Shown: positions 34,002-43,103 of the stretch, one piece after another
How the letters are laid out: the number at the start of each line of letters is the position of its first letter
Position numbering within the stretch: position 1 is the first letter of the stretch
From: Methanocellales archaeon
GTDB lineage: Archaea > Halobacteriota > UBA148 > JAUWXC01
Length of the DNA: 50,403 nucleotides
NCBI GenBank assembly: GCA_030018435.1
Contig: JASEEY010000008.1
Coordinates: 1 to 50,403 of the forward strand
Direction: 5' to 3'
Program-made: the position numbers and the translations under genes
Notes under the pieces: generated by a model
Told to the model about the DNA's origin: nothing
Databases searched by the model: none
Seen by the model: only the letters and a program-made list of their open reading frames with translations

Positions 34002-34011
34002 CTTATATAAT
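34002..34011 (+). promoter_or_regulatory. Box A promoter of cdrS-ftsZ
   Basis: CTTATATAAT lies about 50 bp before the RHH start at 34060, placing transcription start near 34030. The 156-bp gap 33904-34059 between divergent genes also contains a further TATGATATAAG stretch (33981-33991). Confidence 0.55.
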
Positions 34012-34059
34012 ATCATGCTCAATTTTTTGTCTGACAAACGTCATACAAGGTGGGAGTAC

Positions 34060-34230
34060 ATGGAACGCATAACAATCAGGCTCCCAGAACAACAAATAAA
34101 GATGATCGACTTAATGGTCGATGCAGGAGAGTTTCCGTCCAAGAGTGAAGCAATCAGGGCGGCTGTTAGAAATTTAGTAGATGATAGGAGTGACAAACTC
34201 CTAGACATAATAGAGAAAATATCTGCATAG
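34060..34230 (+). CDS. CdrS-like ribbon-helix-helix regulator
   Basis: 56-residue RHH/CopG protein: [20 protein letters not shown] is the ribbon, [18 protein letters not shown] the helices. Short RHH proteins directly before ftsZ are known in Haloferax and Halobacterium as CdrS, a regulator of cell-division genes. ATG 34060 has GGTGGGAG upstream; a longer start at 34015 overlaps the promoter. ftsZ follows after 21 nt, so both should share a transcript and CdrS may regulate its own operon. Confidence 0.85.
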   Translation: MERITIRLPEQQIKMIDLMVDAGEFPSKSEAIRAAVRNLVDDRSDKLLDIIEKISA

Positions 34231-34251
34231 CATAAAACACAAAAAGAGGGG

Positions 34252-35346
34252 ATGGGAATGCAATCTATTGTAGAAGAGGCGTTAAAATACGCCGAAAAAG
34301 AGCGAGCGCAAACTAAAGACATCGATGATTTTGAGGAATTCGGACAACCACGAATAGTGATCATGGGATGCGGCGGAGCAGGAAACAACACCATTAACAG
34401 ATTGTTCAACATGGGTGTCGAGGGCGCAGAAATGATAGCCCTAAACACCGATAAACAACACCTAGATGCCGTCAAGGCAGACAAAAAAGTCTTAGTGGGC
34501 AAGTCGCTTACCAAGGGACTTGGTGCTGGCGGCGACCCAGATGTCGGAAGGCGAGCAGCTGAACTCGCAAGAGGGACGCTGGAAGACCTATTGAGAGATG
34601 CGGATTTGGTATTTCTCACCGCGGGCATGGGTGGAGGAACCGGAACCGGTGCTGCGCCAGTAGTTGCAGAAGTCGCTAGAAAACAAGGCGCCATTGTCGT
34701 TGGAATGGTATCAACCCCATTCAGGGTAGAGCGGGCCAGGATGGTTCTAGCCGAGGAAGGGTTAGAAGACCTAAGAGATGTGGTAGACACCGTGATAGTT
34801 CTGGATAACAACAGGCTTTTAGAATATGTGCCAAACCTTCCGATAGAACAGGCATTCTCAGTGATGGACCAATTGATCGCCGAAACCGTCAAGGGCATAT
34901 CCGAGACGATCACTCAACCATCATTGATCAACCTGGATTTCGCTGACATCAAGACGGTCATGAGTTGCGGCGGAGTTGCGGTCATGCTAGTTGGCGAGAC
35001 AAAAGGACAGGATAAATCTGAGGGTGTCGTACGGGCGGCGTTGAGTCACCCATTGCTAGATGTCGATTATAGAGGAGCGAGCGGCGCGCTAATACACATA
35101 TCGGGTGGACCTGACCTGACGCTGAGTGAGGCGGAAAACATCGCACAGCAAATCACGTACGAACTTGATCCACACGCAAACGTGATCTGGGGCTCGCGGA
35201 TTAACCCTGACTTTGAGGGCAGGGTCAGAGTAATGGCCATTATGACAGGTGTGCAATCGGCACAGGTGCTTGGACCAACGAGAATGCTGAACATGCATGG
35301 AGAGCCTGAAACACAAGAGAGACGGCTCATCGACATAATTCGATAA
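34252..35346 (+). CDS. ftsZ: Cell division GTPase FtsZ
   Basis: Tubulin-like GTPase forming the division ring. The 364-residue protein has the FtsZ G-loop [12 protein letters not shown] (GGGTGTG at 127-133), [17 protein letters not shown] at the nucleotide site, and the T7 synergy loop [11 protein letters not shown]. The acidic N-terminal extension ([11 protein letters not shown]) is typical of archaeal FtsZ. The C-terminus ends [10 protein letters not shown]. The first ATG 34252 is used. It follows the RHH gene. A T-rich tract follows the stop. Confidence 0.97.
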   Translation: MGMQSIVEEALKYAEKERAQTKDIDDFEEFGQPRIVIMGCGGAGNNTINRLFNMGVEGAEMIALNTDKQHLDAVKADKKVLVGKSLTKGLGAGGDPDVGRRAAELARGTLEDLLRDADLVFLTAGMGGGTGTGAAPVVAEVARKQGAIVVGMVSTPFRVERARMVLAEEGLEDLRDVVDTVIVLDNNRLLEYVPNLPIEQAFSVMDQLIAETVKGISETITQPSLINLDFADIKTVMSCGGVAVMLVGETKGQDKSEGVVRAALSHPLLDVDYRGASGALIHISGGPDLTLSEAENIAQQITYELDPHANVIWGSRINPDFEGRVRVMAIMTGVQSAQVLGPTRMLNMHGEPETQERRLIDIIR

Positions 35347-35352
35347 CGCTCT

Positions 35353-35379
35353 CTTTTTTATTTTTTAACCCTTTTTTTA
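35353..35379 (+). terminator. T-rich transcription termination region after ftsZ
   Basis: Three T runs of six or seven (35355-35359, 35361-35366, 35372-35378) follow the ftsZ stop by 7 bp. Runs of U are the signal used by archaeal RNA polymerase with FttA. The tract overlaps the end of the convergent gene (its lysine codons). Confidence 0.55.
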
Positions 35380-36290
35380 TTTCCTAATTCTCTCAATAGC
35401 TTACATGCTTGGCATATTTTAGCAAATGTGGGCTCTCCACACACGCTGCACTGCTGAAGATCTACTTGTGTCCATCCTTCCTTCAGTAAATCCAACATTT
35501 TATAAAAGCTACCCATTGTTGCATACATGGTACCAGGATGTTTATCCTCAAAATTGTTTAATATGCACTCTACTTCTCCCCTGAGGGACAGGCCCTTGTA
35601 TGGACACTCGACGAAATCTACGGGCAGATTCTCAACCTGTGCGTAGAGGGCGATCTCTGCCTCTGGAACATTTCTCAGCGGCTTAATCCTGGGCACCAAT
35701 CCTGGGCGGACGCTCGTGGGAACTAATCTGACCAGTCTGTCCACGTCCCCCCGTAAGATGTTCATGAGCACTGATTGTGCCTCGTCATCCAAGTTGTGCC
35801 CCGTTACCACTTTGGTGGCACCTAACGCCTGGGCAGTCCTATTTAGAAGGGTTCTTTTGAGTACGGAGCAAAAACTGCACGGGAATTTGTCCTTTCTCAC
35901 CTTCACTATTTGGTCCAGCGTCCGTCCGAAACTCTCATCGAATGACACTATGGTGTGCGATACGCCAAGCTTTTTGCATAACAATTTCGCTGCCTTAATC
36001 GTCTTCTTGCGGTATCCTCTTATCCCTTCGTCGATCGATATCGCCATTATCGAGATGTCCGGGCGGTCACAAAATAGCGAGTTCAACACGTGCAGCGCAA
36101 CCATACTATCCTTTCCTCCACTCAGCGCAACTGCAATGACATCATCTTTTTTTATCATCTTGTATTTCCGTATGCTTGTCTTGATCTTGCGCTCGACATC
36201 CTCTTTGAGATGCTCCTCACAAAGATGCATGCCAGAATACCTTTGATAGTGAATCGGCCGGCGATTGCACTTATCGCATTTCGTCTCCAT
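35358..36290 (-). CDS. tRNA 2-thiolation protein (CTU1/NcsA, TIGR00269 type)
   Basis: 310-residue PP-loop ATPase. The motif VALSGGKDSMVALHVL binds ATP; an N-terminal zinc finger (CDKCNRRPIHYQRYSGMHLCEEH), the middle CSFCSVLKR catalytic cysteines with GHNLDDEAQSVLMNILRGD, and C-terminal CSVCGEP/CQACKLL complete the archaeal TtuA/CTU1 layout. It should make 2-thiouridine at tRNA position 34 or 54. I chose ATG 36290, one codon after a TTG. Single gene converging on ftsZ. Confidence 0.92.
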   Translation of the reverse strand: METKCDKCNRRPIHYQRYSGMHLCEEHLKEDVERKIKTSIRKYKMIKKDDVIAVALSGGKDSMVALHVLNSLFCDRPDISIMAISIDEGIRGYRKKTIKAAKLLCKKLGVSHTIVSFDESFGRTLDQIVKVRKDKFPCSFCSVLKRTLLNRTAQALGATKVVTGHNLDDEAQSVLMNILRGDVDRLVRLVPTSVRPGLVPRIKPLRNVPEAEIALYAQVENLPVDFVECPYKGLSLRGEVECILNNFEDKHPGTMYATMGSFYKMLDLLKEGWTQVDLQQCSVCGEPTFAKICQACKLLRELGNKKRVKK

Positions 36291-36338
36291 CAAAAGCTAT
36301 CTTTATCATGATACGTTATAATTGATTTGGAGCGAATC

Positions 36339-37577
36339 ATGCGATCCAGAAAGAGGAGATATCTCATCGTTGGCGTAGACCCTGGCACGACCACAGCGAT
36401 TGCAATACTCGACCTGAAGGGTAAATTACTAAGCTTATCCAGCTCCAGATCGATTCCAACCTCGAGTATAGTAGAGCATATAGCCGCATATGGACATCCA
36501 CTAATCATAGCCACAGATGTGACTCCACCGCCAACCATGGTAGAGAAGATTAAAAGAGCGTTTCATGCAGTCCTATTTTCCCCAAAAGAGTCACTACCCA
36601 CCGACGAAAAAATCGCTTTGACAAAGTCTTTTGAGTGTTCCAACGACCATGAACGGGATGCGTTAGCCGCTGCACGTATGGCGTTCAAGGACTGCAAAAA
36701 TAAGTTTGCTCAAATCGAAAAGAAAACACCTGCTGGTATTGAGCCGGATGAGGTTAAAGCACTGGTAGTTCAAGGCGTCTCGGTAGATTCTGCCATCACC
36801 AAGTTATCTGCGGTGCCTAAGAAGATGGCTGAGGAAGTCAAAGAGACCAAGGAAGTAGATGAGCGGGTGCAAACGCTACAAGAGGCAATACATCGTCAAA
36901 AAAGCCAGATCAATAGGCTAAGAGCTTATGTCGACGAGTTGCAATGTAAATTATCCGCAAGAGACGAGAAGATTAAACGGCTTACTAGCAAGACGGACAG
37001 GATGGCGCTGAAAGAGCTAAGAAAGTTGATGAAGACGAAAGAAATCAGTGCACGCAATGAAAGAATCGCGCAACTAAGGAAAAAAGTGAAGGAGTTGCAG
37101 AATAAGATATCCCGTTTGTCTCACCAAATCGATCAATTGAAGGGCATTAGAGCGCTGGAGACGCTTCATGCCAAGCCTGTAAAAGCCATACGTTCCTTTA
37201 CCAAGGACTCCATTTTAGAGATAGACGTAAAATACGGGTTGAAAAAAGGAGATGTGATTTTTTTAGAAGATGCCAGTGGCGGTGGAAGTGTCACAGCCAA
37301 AATGTTAGTAGACAGAGACATAAAGGCGGTCATCATTCAGAATGAGATGTCTCATTCCGCCATGGAACGATTTCTCGCGAGCAATATCCCAGTTTTCACG
37401 ACCGAGGAAATTTCAATTAGGAGAGTTGATGACCTAGTAGTCATCGACCCAAGCACCTTAGATAAAGCGATTGCTCGATGGAAGGCGCGCAGCGAGAAGA
37501 CAAAATTCAGAAAGAAGATCGAAATTTTAGAGTCCATCCTCGAAGAATATAGGAATAGAAGGCTAAAAGGTCATTAG
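36339..37577 (+). CDS. DUF460 family protein with RNase H-like fold and coiled coil
   Basis: 412 residues. The N-terminus [21 protein letters not shown] resembles RuvC/RNase H-like folds, followed by [20 protein letters not shown] and [15 protein letters not shown], the DUF460 (COG2433) signature. A central helical coiled coil spans about 170-285, and the C-terminal part has [14 protein letters not shown] and VVIDPS. As I recall most homologues are longer (about 600 aa), so a shortened middle is possible. ATG 36339 has GGAG six bases upstream. Overlaps the convergent MAT gene by 15 bp. Confidence 0.86.
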   Translation: MRSRKRRYLIVGVDPGTTTAIAILDLKGKLLSLSSSRSIPTSSIVEHIAAYGHPLIIATDVTPPPTMVEKIKRAFHAVLFSPKESLPTDEKIALTKSFECSNDHERDALAAARMAFKDCKNKFAQIEKKTPAGIEPDEVKALVVQGVSVDSAITKLSAVPKKMAEEVKETKEVDERVQTLQEAIHRQKSQINRLRAYVDELQCKLSARDEKIKRLTSKTDRMALKELRKLMKTKEISARNERIAQLRKKVKELQNKISRLSHQIDQLKGIRALETLHAKPVKAIRSFTKDSILEIDVKYGLKKGDVIFLEDASGGGSVTAKMLVDRDIKAVIIQNEMSHSAMERFLASNIPVFTTEEISIRRVDDLVVIDPSTLDKAIARWKARSEKTKFRKKIEILESILEEYRNRRLKGH

Positions 37578-38756
37578 CTCGCCCTTTATGACCATTTCGG
37601 TGATTTTGGAGATATCCGATAGCCATTCATCGATCACGGTCTCGGCTTTGGGTTTGATGGCGCTCATATTAGCTCCTTTTTTAGGTATGATCTGCGCACT
37701 TGCGACCTTTGGATTGTCAATTGGCTGTCCTATCTGGGACAGGATGCGTATATACACTTCTTCGATGCCGTCAATCGCCCCTACCATATCGTGCGCTATT
37801 TGGTTTGCCAGTAGATTGTAGATCTTGCCTATGTGATTGACTGGATTCTTGCCGCTAGTAGCCTCCATGCTCATGGGTCTGTTGGGGGTGATGAGCCCAT
37901 TACAGCGATTTCCCCTGCCCACAGAACCGTCATCACCCATTTCGGCTGAGGTACCGGTGACGGTTAGGTATACGCAGCCCCGTTCATAGTCATCTGCCAC
38001 ATTTACAGCTACTGACACCTTTCTCTTGGTGTGTTGTTCAGCCACTTCCTGGACGCATTTTCTCAGCATCTCTTTTATTGCCATGTAGTGTTCGAGATCA
38101 TCCACATACCTAGAGACAAGGGCATTGGCGACAGTCACGTGTATATTGTCACCTTCGCGCAGCCCCATCACCTTTATATCCTCCCCAATGGCTGGCTGTT
38201 TCTTGCTCAAATCGTTCGTTATTGCACCCTCAACCTCGTGCACAATTCGCTCCAGCTCTGAGAAAGGAGCATGACCCACACCAAAGGATGTGTCGTTGGC
38301 TTTTGGCACCCCACTTCGTTCAAAAACGTCTACGAGATCGGCGGAACCCTGCCCCAATCGCTGGTCGATTACCATGTGCGAGGTTTCCAGATTTTTTATG
38401 CTCTCTGCCAGATATTCCCTGGCTGCATCAAGGGCGATTCTTCCTACAGGAACCTTCTCATCACCGACGTATGTTGTTGCCCTCCCACTCAACAAAAGGT
38501 ACATCGGTCTTATGACTTCTCCTCCGCCAAAAGTTGGGGCCGCCTCGCCACCGACCAGCTCAACCTGGTCTGTATTATGGTGTAAAATTCTGCCGAATCG
38601 CTTTAGATATTCTCTGGATAATGCCCTACTCACAGCTTCCGCCACACCATCGCATATTGAATCGGGATGTCCTATCCCTTTTCTCTCGACCAGTTCGATT
38701 TCTTGTTGTTCGATTGGCACCTGTGTGATTTTTTCTACCCTGATGTTTCGCTTCAT
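37563..38756 (-). CDS. mat: S-adenosylmethionine synthetase (archaeal type)
   Basis: 397-residue archaeal MAT making SAM from ATP and methionine. Family marks: [57 protein letters not shown] and the [26 protein letters not shown] loop. I chose ATG 38756; an ATG at 38777 adds seven non-conserved residues. It lies 75 bp downstream of the diadenylate cyclase gene in the same direction. SAM supply suits the several radical SAM enzymes here. Confidence 0.96.
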   Translation of the reverse strand: MKRNIRVEKITQVPIEQQEIELVERKGIGHPDSICDGVAEAVSRALSREYLKRFGRILHHNTDQVELVGGEAAPTFGGGEVIRPMYLLLSGRATTYVGDEKVPVGRIALDAAREYLAESIKNLETSHMVIDQRLGQGSADLVDVFERSGVPKANDTSFGVGHAPFSELERIVHEVEGAITNDLSKKQPAIGEDIKVMGLREGDNIHVTVANALVSRYVDDLEHYMAIKEMLRKCVQEVAEQHTKRKVSVAVNVADDYERGCVYLTVTGTSAEMGDDGSVGRGNRCNGLITPNRPMSMEATSGKNPVNHIGKIYNLLANQIAHDMVGAIDGIEEVYIRILSQIGQPIDNPKVASAQIIPKKGANMSAIKPKAETVIDEWLSDISKITEMVIKGELMTF

Positions 38757-38831
38757 TCGACTAAATGAATGTAACACAGACTTATAATGATTTCTGGTAT
38801 ATTTATTACAAAACTTTCGCTACTGCGAGAA

Positions 38832-39656
38832 TTAAATGCCAGATGCCATCTCGGCGACTTGTAGCCCATCTTTGTAAATTCGCACAACTCCGCCGCTTTG
38901 AGATACTGTAATGGCGATCGCCTGCGTATCCCTGCTTATCGCCGCCGACGCTGCATGCCTTCCACCCAGTCCCTTTTTGACCTTGATACCGCTTGCGTCG
39001 ATATCCAAGTACCTTCCAGCCGCTATGATATACCCATCCTCTCCAACGACAAATACGCCATCCAACTGTGCAAAATTTTTGATTGATTCCCAGTTGTCTG
39101 GATTTGCTACATCTCTATTCTTCTTCTTGTGTCCTTCATATGGATTCAAAACCATCTGATGGGAGCGCTTAAGCACCTCGTCTGAGTCGCCGATTATGAA
39201 GGCAGTACCAATTTTTCTACTCTCCCTCCCTTCATATCCCAATTCCAGAGCCAGTCTCAGAACGTTTCTAATCACCCTTGGATTTATTCTAATGCCCTCA
39301 TCTATGCTTCTGATTATAGGGGCTTCGCTAACGTCATACACCATGATCGTGTCGGCACGCTCGCCACCGATGACGCCTACCACTACATCACTTGCCCTGA
39401 TACCGCCCTTGAGATATGCATCCATCACAGCACGCCTCAGTTGACTAATCCCGATTGATGCCCTAGAAAGCAAATTGACAGCTAGGTCGTCCTTGATCTC
39501 ACTAGCACCCTTCCCCACAGACGCGACTATTACCGGGATGTTGGTTTTGATGCCTCCCTTTAACCCATCATCGACGATGATGATCGCGGCGGCGCCAATG
39601 TTCTCTGCCAGTTTCACTGCAGCATTACTGATGGCTGTTTTTACGTCTCGCTTCAT
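38832..39656 (-). CDS. dacZ: Diadenylate cyclase (DacZ-type, c-di-AMP synthase)
   Basis: 274-residue archaeal DAC protein. An N-terminal alpha/beta domain (1-125) precedes the DAC domain, with KIGTAFIIGD, then LDGVFVV (Asp199-Gly200, a variant of DGA) and GGRHAASAAISRDT (Arg223-His224, a variant of RHR) as the catalytic loops. Archaeal cyclases commonly deviate at the last position of these motifs. c-di-AMP controls osmotic balance in Haloferax. Start ATG 39656 is divergent from aksD. Confidence 0.9.
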   Translation of the reverse strand: MKRDVKTAISNAAVKLAENIGAAAIIIVDDGLKGGIKTNIPVIVASVGKGASEIKDDLAVNLLSRASIGISQLRRAVMDAYLKGGIRASDVVVGVIGGERADTIMVYDVSEAPIIRSIDEGIRINPRVIRNVLRLALELGYEGRESRKIGTAFIIGDSDEVLKRSHQMVLNPYEGHKKKNRDVANPDNWESIKNFAQLDGVFVVGEDGYIIAAGRYLDIDASGIKVKKGLGGRHAASAAISRDTQAIAITVSQSGGVVRIYKDGLQVAEMASGI

Positions 39657-39687
39657 TCTATTGTCCGCTTAGTATTATCATCGGTCA

Positions 39688-39697
39688 AGATATATAA
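39688..39697 (+). promoter_or_regulatory. Box A promoter of aksD-aksE-aksF
   Basis: AGATATATAA lies 30-39 bp upstream of ATG 39727 in the 70-bp gap between dacZ and aksD; transcription should begin a few bases before the start codon. Confidence 0.5.
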
Positions 39698-39726
39698 GAG
39701 GTGTGTAACATTATGTAGGGGTACCA

Positions 39727-40998
39727 ATGGGCAAAACGATGGCGGAGAAGGTTCTTTCAAAGAAGAGTGGTAGCGATGTTTCACCCGGTGACCTGATCAT
39801 TACTCCAGTCGACTTGGTTTTTGCTCACGATGGTACCATGCCGCTTGCAATACAGCAGATGGAGCACGGACTATCAAAACGAAGTGTTGAGCTATCAAAA
39901 CGAAGTGTATTTGACCCTAACAAGGTTGTGGGCGTATGTGATCATGCATCGCCCTCTCCGAGTGAAAAAGTGTCCAACATTCATAATTTCATGCGTAAAT
40001 TCGCCCTAGAAAATAGACTGCAGTTTTTTGAGAATGGCGATGGCATATGCCATCAGATTGTATTGGAGAGATTCACTGCCCCCTGGAAGGTCATCATAGG
40101 GGCTGACAGTCATACCTGCACGCATGGCGCCCTTGGTGCATTTGCAACGGGCATGGGTTCTACCGATGTGGCAGCGATCATGGCCTATGGAAAGACATGG
40201 CTCAAGGTACCGGAGTCGTTTAAGGTTGAAATAACAGGACAGTTACCAAAGCACGTGTATTCCAAGGATGTTATCTTGCACATAATCGGAAAGATAACAG
40301 CAGACGGTGCGACGTACATGTCCATGGAATTTTTGGGCAACACCGTAGACAGGATGGGTCTTGCATTGAGGCTAACGATGTGCAACATGGCAATTGAGGC
40401 GGGCGCTAAAACCGGTCTGTGTAAAGCCGATGAGAGGGTTAGAGAATTTTTAGAGTCATATGGCAGAGGGAAAGAATATGCACCGCTCGCTCCGGATAAA
40501 AACGCAGCCTACACTGATGAAATCGCCGTCGAGGCGAAAAAACTTGAGCCAATGGTGGCATTTCCACACAAAGTGGATAACGTCGCTCCTGTGACGCAGT
40601 TCGAAGACGTAGAGCTGGACATGGTGTGCATAGGAACCTGCACGAATGGACGCATAGAGGATTTGCGCGTCGCCGCTCAAATACTAAAGGGAAAGAAGGT
40701 AGCAGAGGGTACGCGATTGATTGTATATCCTGCGAGCAGAGATGTTTTGCTCCAGGCAATCAAGGAAGGCATCGTAGAAAAATTCCTCCAAGCAGGAGCA
40801 TCCATCGGAGTGCCTGGATGCGGTTTTTGCATCGGCAGGACCGTAGCGCTGGGAGATGGTGAAGTAGCATTGTCAACGCAGAACAGAAACTTTAGGGGAA
40901 GGATGGGTAACGATAAGGCAGAGATATACCTTTGCAGTCCTGCTACAGCGGCAGCAAGCGCTATAACAGGACGGATAACAGACCCACGAGGTGTGTAG
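39727..40998 (+). CDS. aksD: Homoaconitase/isopropylmalate isomerase-type large subunit
   Basis: 423-residue LeuC/AksD-type dehydratase. [4Fe-4S] ligands lie in GTCTNGRIEDLRVAAQIL and PGCGFCIGRTVAL; GADSHTCTHGALGAFATGMGSTDVA is the aconitase signature. With the small subunit it isomerises homocitrate analogues for 2-oxosuberate (coenzyme B) or other 2-oxoacid chain extension. Near residue 50 a 7-residue tandem duplication (LSKRSVE twice) is inserted. The gene overlaps nothing but aksE follows after one base. Confidence 0.9.
   Translation: MGKTMAEKVLSKKSGSDVSPGDLIITPVDLVFAHDGTMPLAIQQMEHGLSKRSVELSKRSVFDPNKVVGVCDHASPSPSEKVSNIHNFMRKFALENRLQFFENGDGICHQIVLERFTAPWKVIIGADSHTCTHGALGAFATGMGSTDVAAIMAYGKTWLKVPESFKVEITGQLPKHVYSKDVILHIIGKITADGATYMSMEFLGNTVDRMGLALRLTMCNMAIEAGAKTGLCKADERVREFLESYGRGKEYAPLAPDKNAAYTDEIAVEAKKLEPMVAFPHKVDNVAPVTQFEDVELDMVCIGTCTNGRIEDLRVAAQILKGKKVAEGTRLIVYPASRDVLLQAIKEGIVEKFLQAGASIGVPGCGFCIGRTVALGDGEVALSTQNRNFRGRMGNDKAEIYLCSPATAAASAITGRITDPRGV
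39871..39912 (+). repeat. 21-bp tandem duplication within aksD
   Basis: CTATCAAAACGAAGTGT occurs at 39871-39887 and again at 39892-39908, a 21-bp period that keeps frame and encodes LSKRSVE followed by LSKRSVF. Other parts of the gene show no such repeat. Confidence 0.92.
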
Positions 40999-40999
40999 G

Positions 41000-41515
41000 A
41001 TGAACGAAATCAAAGGAAACGTGCTGCGGGTGTTTCCAAAAGATGTCAACACGGATGAGATAATATCTGGAAAATACAAGTACGATGAGCTGGATATCAA
41101 GAAGCTGGCTATTCATGCGTTCGAGGCTATTGACCCTAAGTTCCATGAAGATGCAAGGAAGGTGAAAAGTCCGATACTCGTTGCCTCCGAGAATTTTGGA
41201 TGCGGTTCGTCCAGAGAGCAGGCGCCACTGGTTATCAAAGCATGTAATATATCTTGCATCATTGCGGAGTCATTCGCTAGAATTTTTTATAGAAATGGTT
41301 TTAACATAGGCATGCCGCTGATAGAGTGCAAGGACGTATCAAAGAAGGCATCTCAAGGAGACGGACTCGAAATAGATTTTAGCGCAGGAACCATTAGGAA
41401 TCTTTCGAAAAACGAGACGTACAAATTTAAGCCAATCCCAGAGTTTATGCAAAAATTATTGGATGCTGGCGGATTGATGCCATATTTGAGGAAAAGTGGT
41501 GGCTTTACGGAGTGA
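41000..41515 (+). CDS. aksE: Homoaconitase/isopropylmalate isomerase-type small subunit
   Basis: 171-residue swivel subunit. VFPKDVNTDEIISGKYKYDELD at the N-terminus and ENFGCGSSREQAPLVIKACN are the LeuD/AksE motifs; IIAESFARIFYRNGFNIGMPLIE follows. The substrate loop after IISG reads KYKYD, not the YLR-type motif reported for methanogen homoaconitase, so specificity is open. ATG 41000 lies one base after the aksD stop. aksF starts 4 nt downstream. Confidence 0.9.
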   Translation: MNEIKGNVLRVFPKDVNTDEIISGKYKYDELDIKKLAIHAFEAIDPKFHEDARKVKSPILVASENFGCGSSREQAPLVIKACNISCIIAESFARIFYRNGFNIGMPLIECKDVSKKASQGDGLEIDFSAGTIRNLSKNETYKFKPIPEFMQKLLDAGGLMPYLRKSGGFTE

Positions 41516-41519
41516 GAGT

Positions 41520-42536
41520 ATGACCAAAAAAGTAGCTGTCATCAGAGGAGATGGCGTTGGACCAGAACTTATCGATGCTACGCTAGGAGTCCTAAAGGTC
41601 ACAAACCCTGATATCGAGATCCTCATGTGCGACGCTGGCCTAGAGTGGTGGAAAAAGCATGGAGGAGACTCGCTGATTCCAGAGGAAACATGGAATGTGC
41701 TCAGGGAAACGGATGCGTGCTTTAAAGGACCGACGACGACTCCTGGCGGAGAAAGCACGCCAAAAAGCGTGGCAGTCTCGATAAGGCAAGGGTTGAACCT
41801 GTACGCCAATGTCAGGCCTATTAAAACCTTTCCAAACACGCCCAAGCCGTTAGGAGACGTCGATTTCGTCTGCGTTCGAGAGGGGACGGAAGGGCTCTAT
41901 TACGGCCTCGAAACCCAGGAGGATGATACGTACATCGCGCTCAGAAAGATCACGAAATCCGCGAGTGAAAAAATTGCCAAATTTGCGTTTGAGGAGGCGA
42001 AACGTAGAGGTTGGAAGACCGTAGTAGCGATTCACAAGAGCAACATTCTTAAACTAACGTGTGGCGCATTTTTAGATGCAGTTAGAAGGGTGGGAAAAAA
42101 CTACCCTGATATAGAGATAGAGACGTATCACATCGATAACATGGCGCAACAGCTCATCAAAAACCCCCAGTTATTCAATAATAAGGTACTCCTTTCGACC
42201 AATTTGTTTATGGATATTCTAAGCGAGGAGTGCTCTGCCCTGGTAGGAAGCATTGGTTTGGTATACTCAGCAAACTTCGGCGACGATTATGCGATGTTCG
42301 AACCAGCACATGGCTCTGCGCCCAAGTATGCCGGAAAAGACAAGGTGAACCCCACGGCAACAATTCTTGCAGGCGCCTGGATGTTGGAATATTTGGGTGA
42401 GAAAAAGGGTGCAGATGCAATCTTCAAAGCGGCGGAAAAGGTCATCTCAGAGGGCAAGGTCACCTACGATTTAGGAGGAAAAGCAACGCTCAGCGAGATG
42501 GCTGGTGAGATTGCAAAACGTACAGCGAATATATGA
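41520..42536 (+). CDS. aksF: Homoisocitrate/isopropylmalate/isocitrate dehydrogenase family
   Basis: 338-residue beta-decarboxylating dehydrogenase. VIRGDGVGPELIDATLGVL, the substrate loop TTTPGGESTPKSVAVSIRQGLNLYANVRPIK, REGTEGLYYGLE, the Lys/Tyr region KRRGWKTVVAIHKSNILKLT and FEPAHGSAPKYAGKDKVNPTATI are complete. It acts after the dehydratase in the chain-extension cycle. I chose ATG 41520 over an upstream GTG-like start because GAGTGAGAG precedes it. It converges on the unknown gene with 4 bp between. Confidence 0.9.
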   Translation: MTKKVAVIRGDGVGPELIDATLGVLKVTNPDIEILMCDAGLEWWKKHGGDSLIPEETWNVLRETDACFKGPTTTPGGESTPKSVAVSIRQGLNLYANVRPIKTFPNTPKPLGDVDFVCVREGTEGLYYGLETQEDDTYIALRKITKSASEKIAKFAFEEAKRRGWKTVVAIHKSNILKLTCGAFLDAVRRVGKNYPDIEIETYHIDNMAQQLIKNPQLFNNKVLLSTNLFMDILSEECSALVGSIGLVYSANFGDDYAMFEPAHGSAPKYAGKDKVNPTATILAGAWMLEYLGEKKGADAIFKAAEKVISEGKVTYDLGGKATLSEMAGEIAKRTANI

Positions 42537-42540
42537 GGAG

Positions 42541-43101
42541 TTAGCCCCTGTATTCTATATCCACGGGTTTGGGGGGCAAAGGAAACATGCTCTTGAATTT
42601 TTCCGGGTCTTCTGCTGCTTCCTTTAATTGTTTTTTGGTCATGTCCAGAAGGTCTTCAAGATAAATCGTCTCTGTGGCCTTCTTCACGTCCTCTGCCAGT
42701 TTTTTTACCTTTTCGATGTCTTTCTTAACCTTTTTGGAGCTACAGTTCCTAGGACAGTACTTCTTGAGGTTGTTTAACATCGAGAGGTATTCCTTTATCT
42801 TTTGTTTATCCAAAGATGCAAGCTGCACCTCTAAAGAGCGCTTAAGCTCCTCTGTTTTAACCTCCAGAGAAATTGGTATTGGCTTCGCACCGTCTTTCGT
42901 GGAGAATATTGCCGGAAAACTCTCTAGGTAAGCACTATACGCAGCGTCTAAATTTTCTCTTGCCTCCTTAGAATACGAGACTTTATCCTCAGGACGCTTA
43001 GAATTTTGACACATGGAGCAATATCTCACGAATCTCTCCACCGCCTGGTAAAAGTCGATGACGCCTCTTAGAGGCGTTTCAGTTCTCATTTCTATTGCCA
43101 T
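42541..43101 (-). CDS. Helical protein of unknown function, cotranscribed with aksA
   Basis: 186 residues, largely charged and helical, possibly coiled coil. Two cysteine pairs are notable: RYCSMCQNS near 28 and KKYCPRNCSSKK near 115, perhaps binding a metal together. The middle contains DKQKIKEYLSMLNNLK and a lysine-rich stretch; the C-terminus is proline-rich (FPLPPKPVDIEY). No family recognised. Its start lies 2 bp after the aksA stop, so it is translated from the same mRNA and might support the homocitrate synthase or be a bystander. Confidence 0.75.
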   Translation of the reverse strand: MAIEMRTETPLRGVIDFYQAVERFVRYCSMCQNSKRPEDKVSYSKEARENLDAAYSAYLESFPAIFSTKDGAKPIPISLEVKTEELKRSLEVQLASLDKQKIKEYLSMLNNLKKYCPRNCSSKKVKKDIEKVKKLAEDVKKATETIYLEDLLDMTKKQLKEAAEDPEKFKSMFPLPPKPVDIEYRG

Positions 43102-43103
43102 GA

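Noticed and set aside
34041-34913. Long 290-residue open frame antisense to ftsZ
   Set aside because: Composition (Ser/Leu/Thr-rich, no motif) and perfect overlap with ftsZ show a codon-usage shadow; ftsZ is certain.
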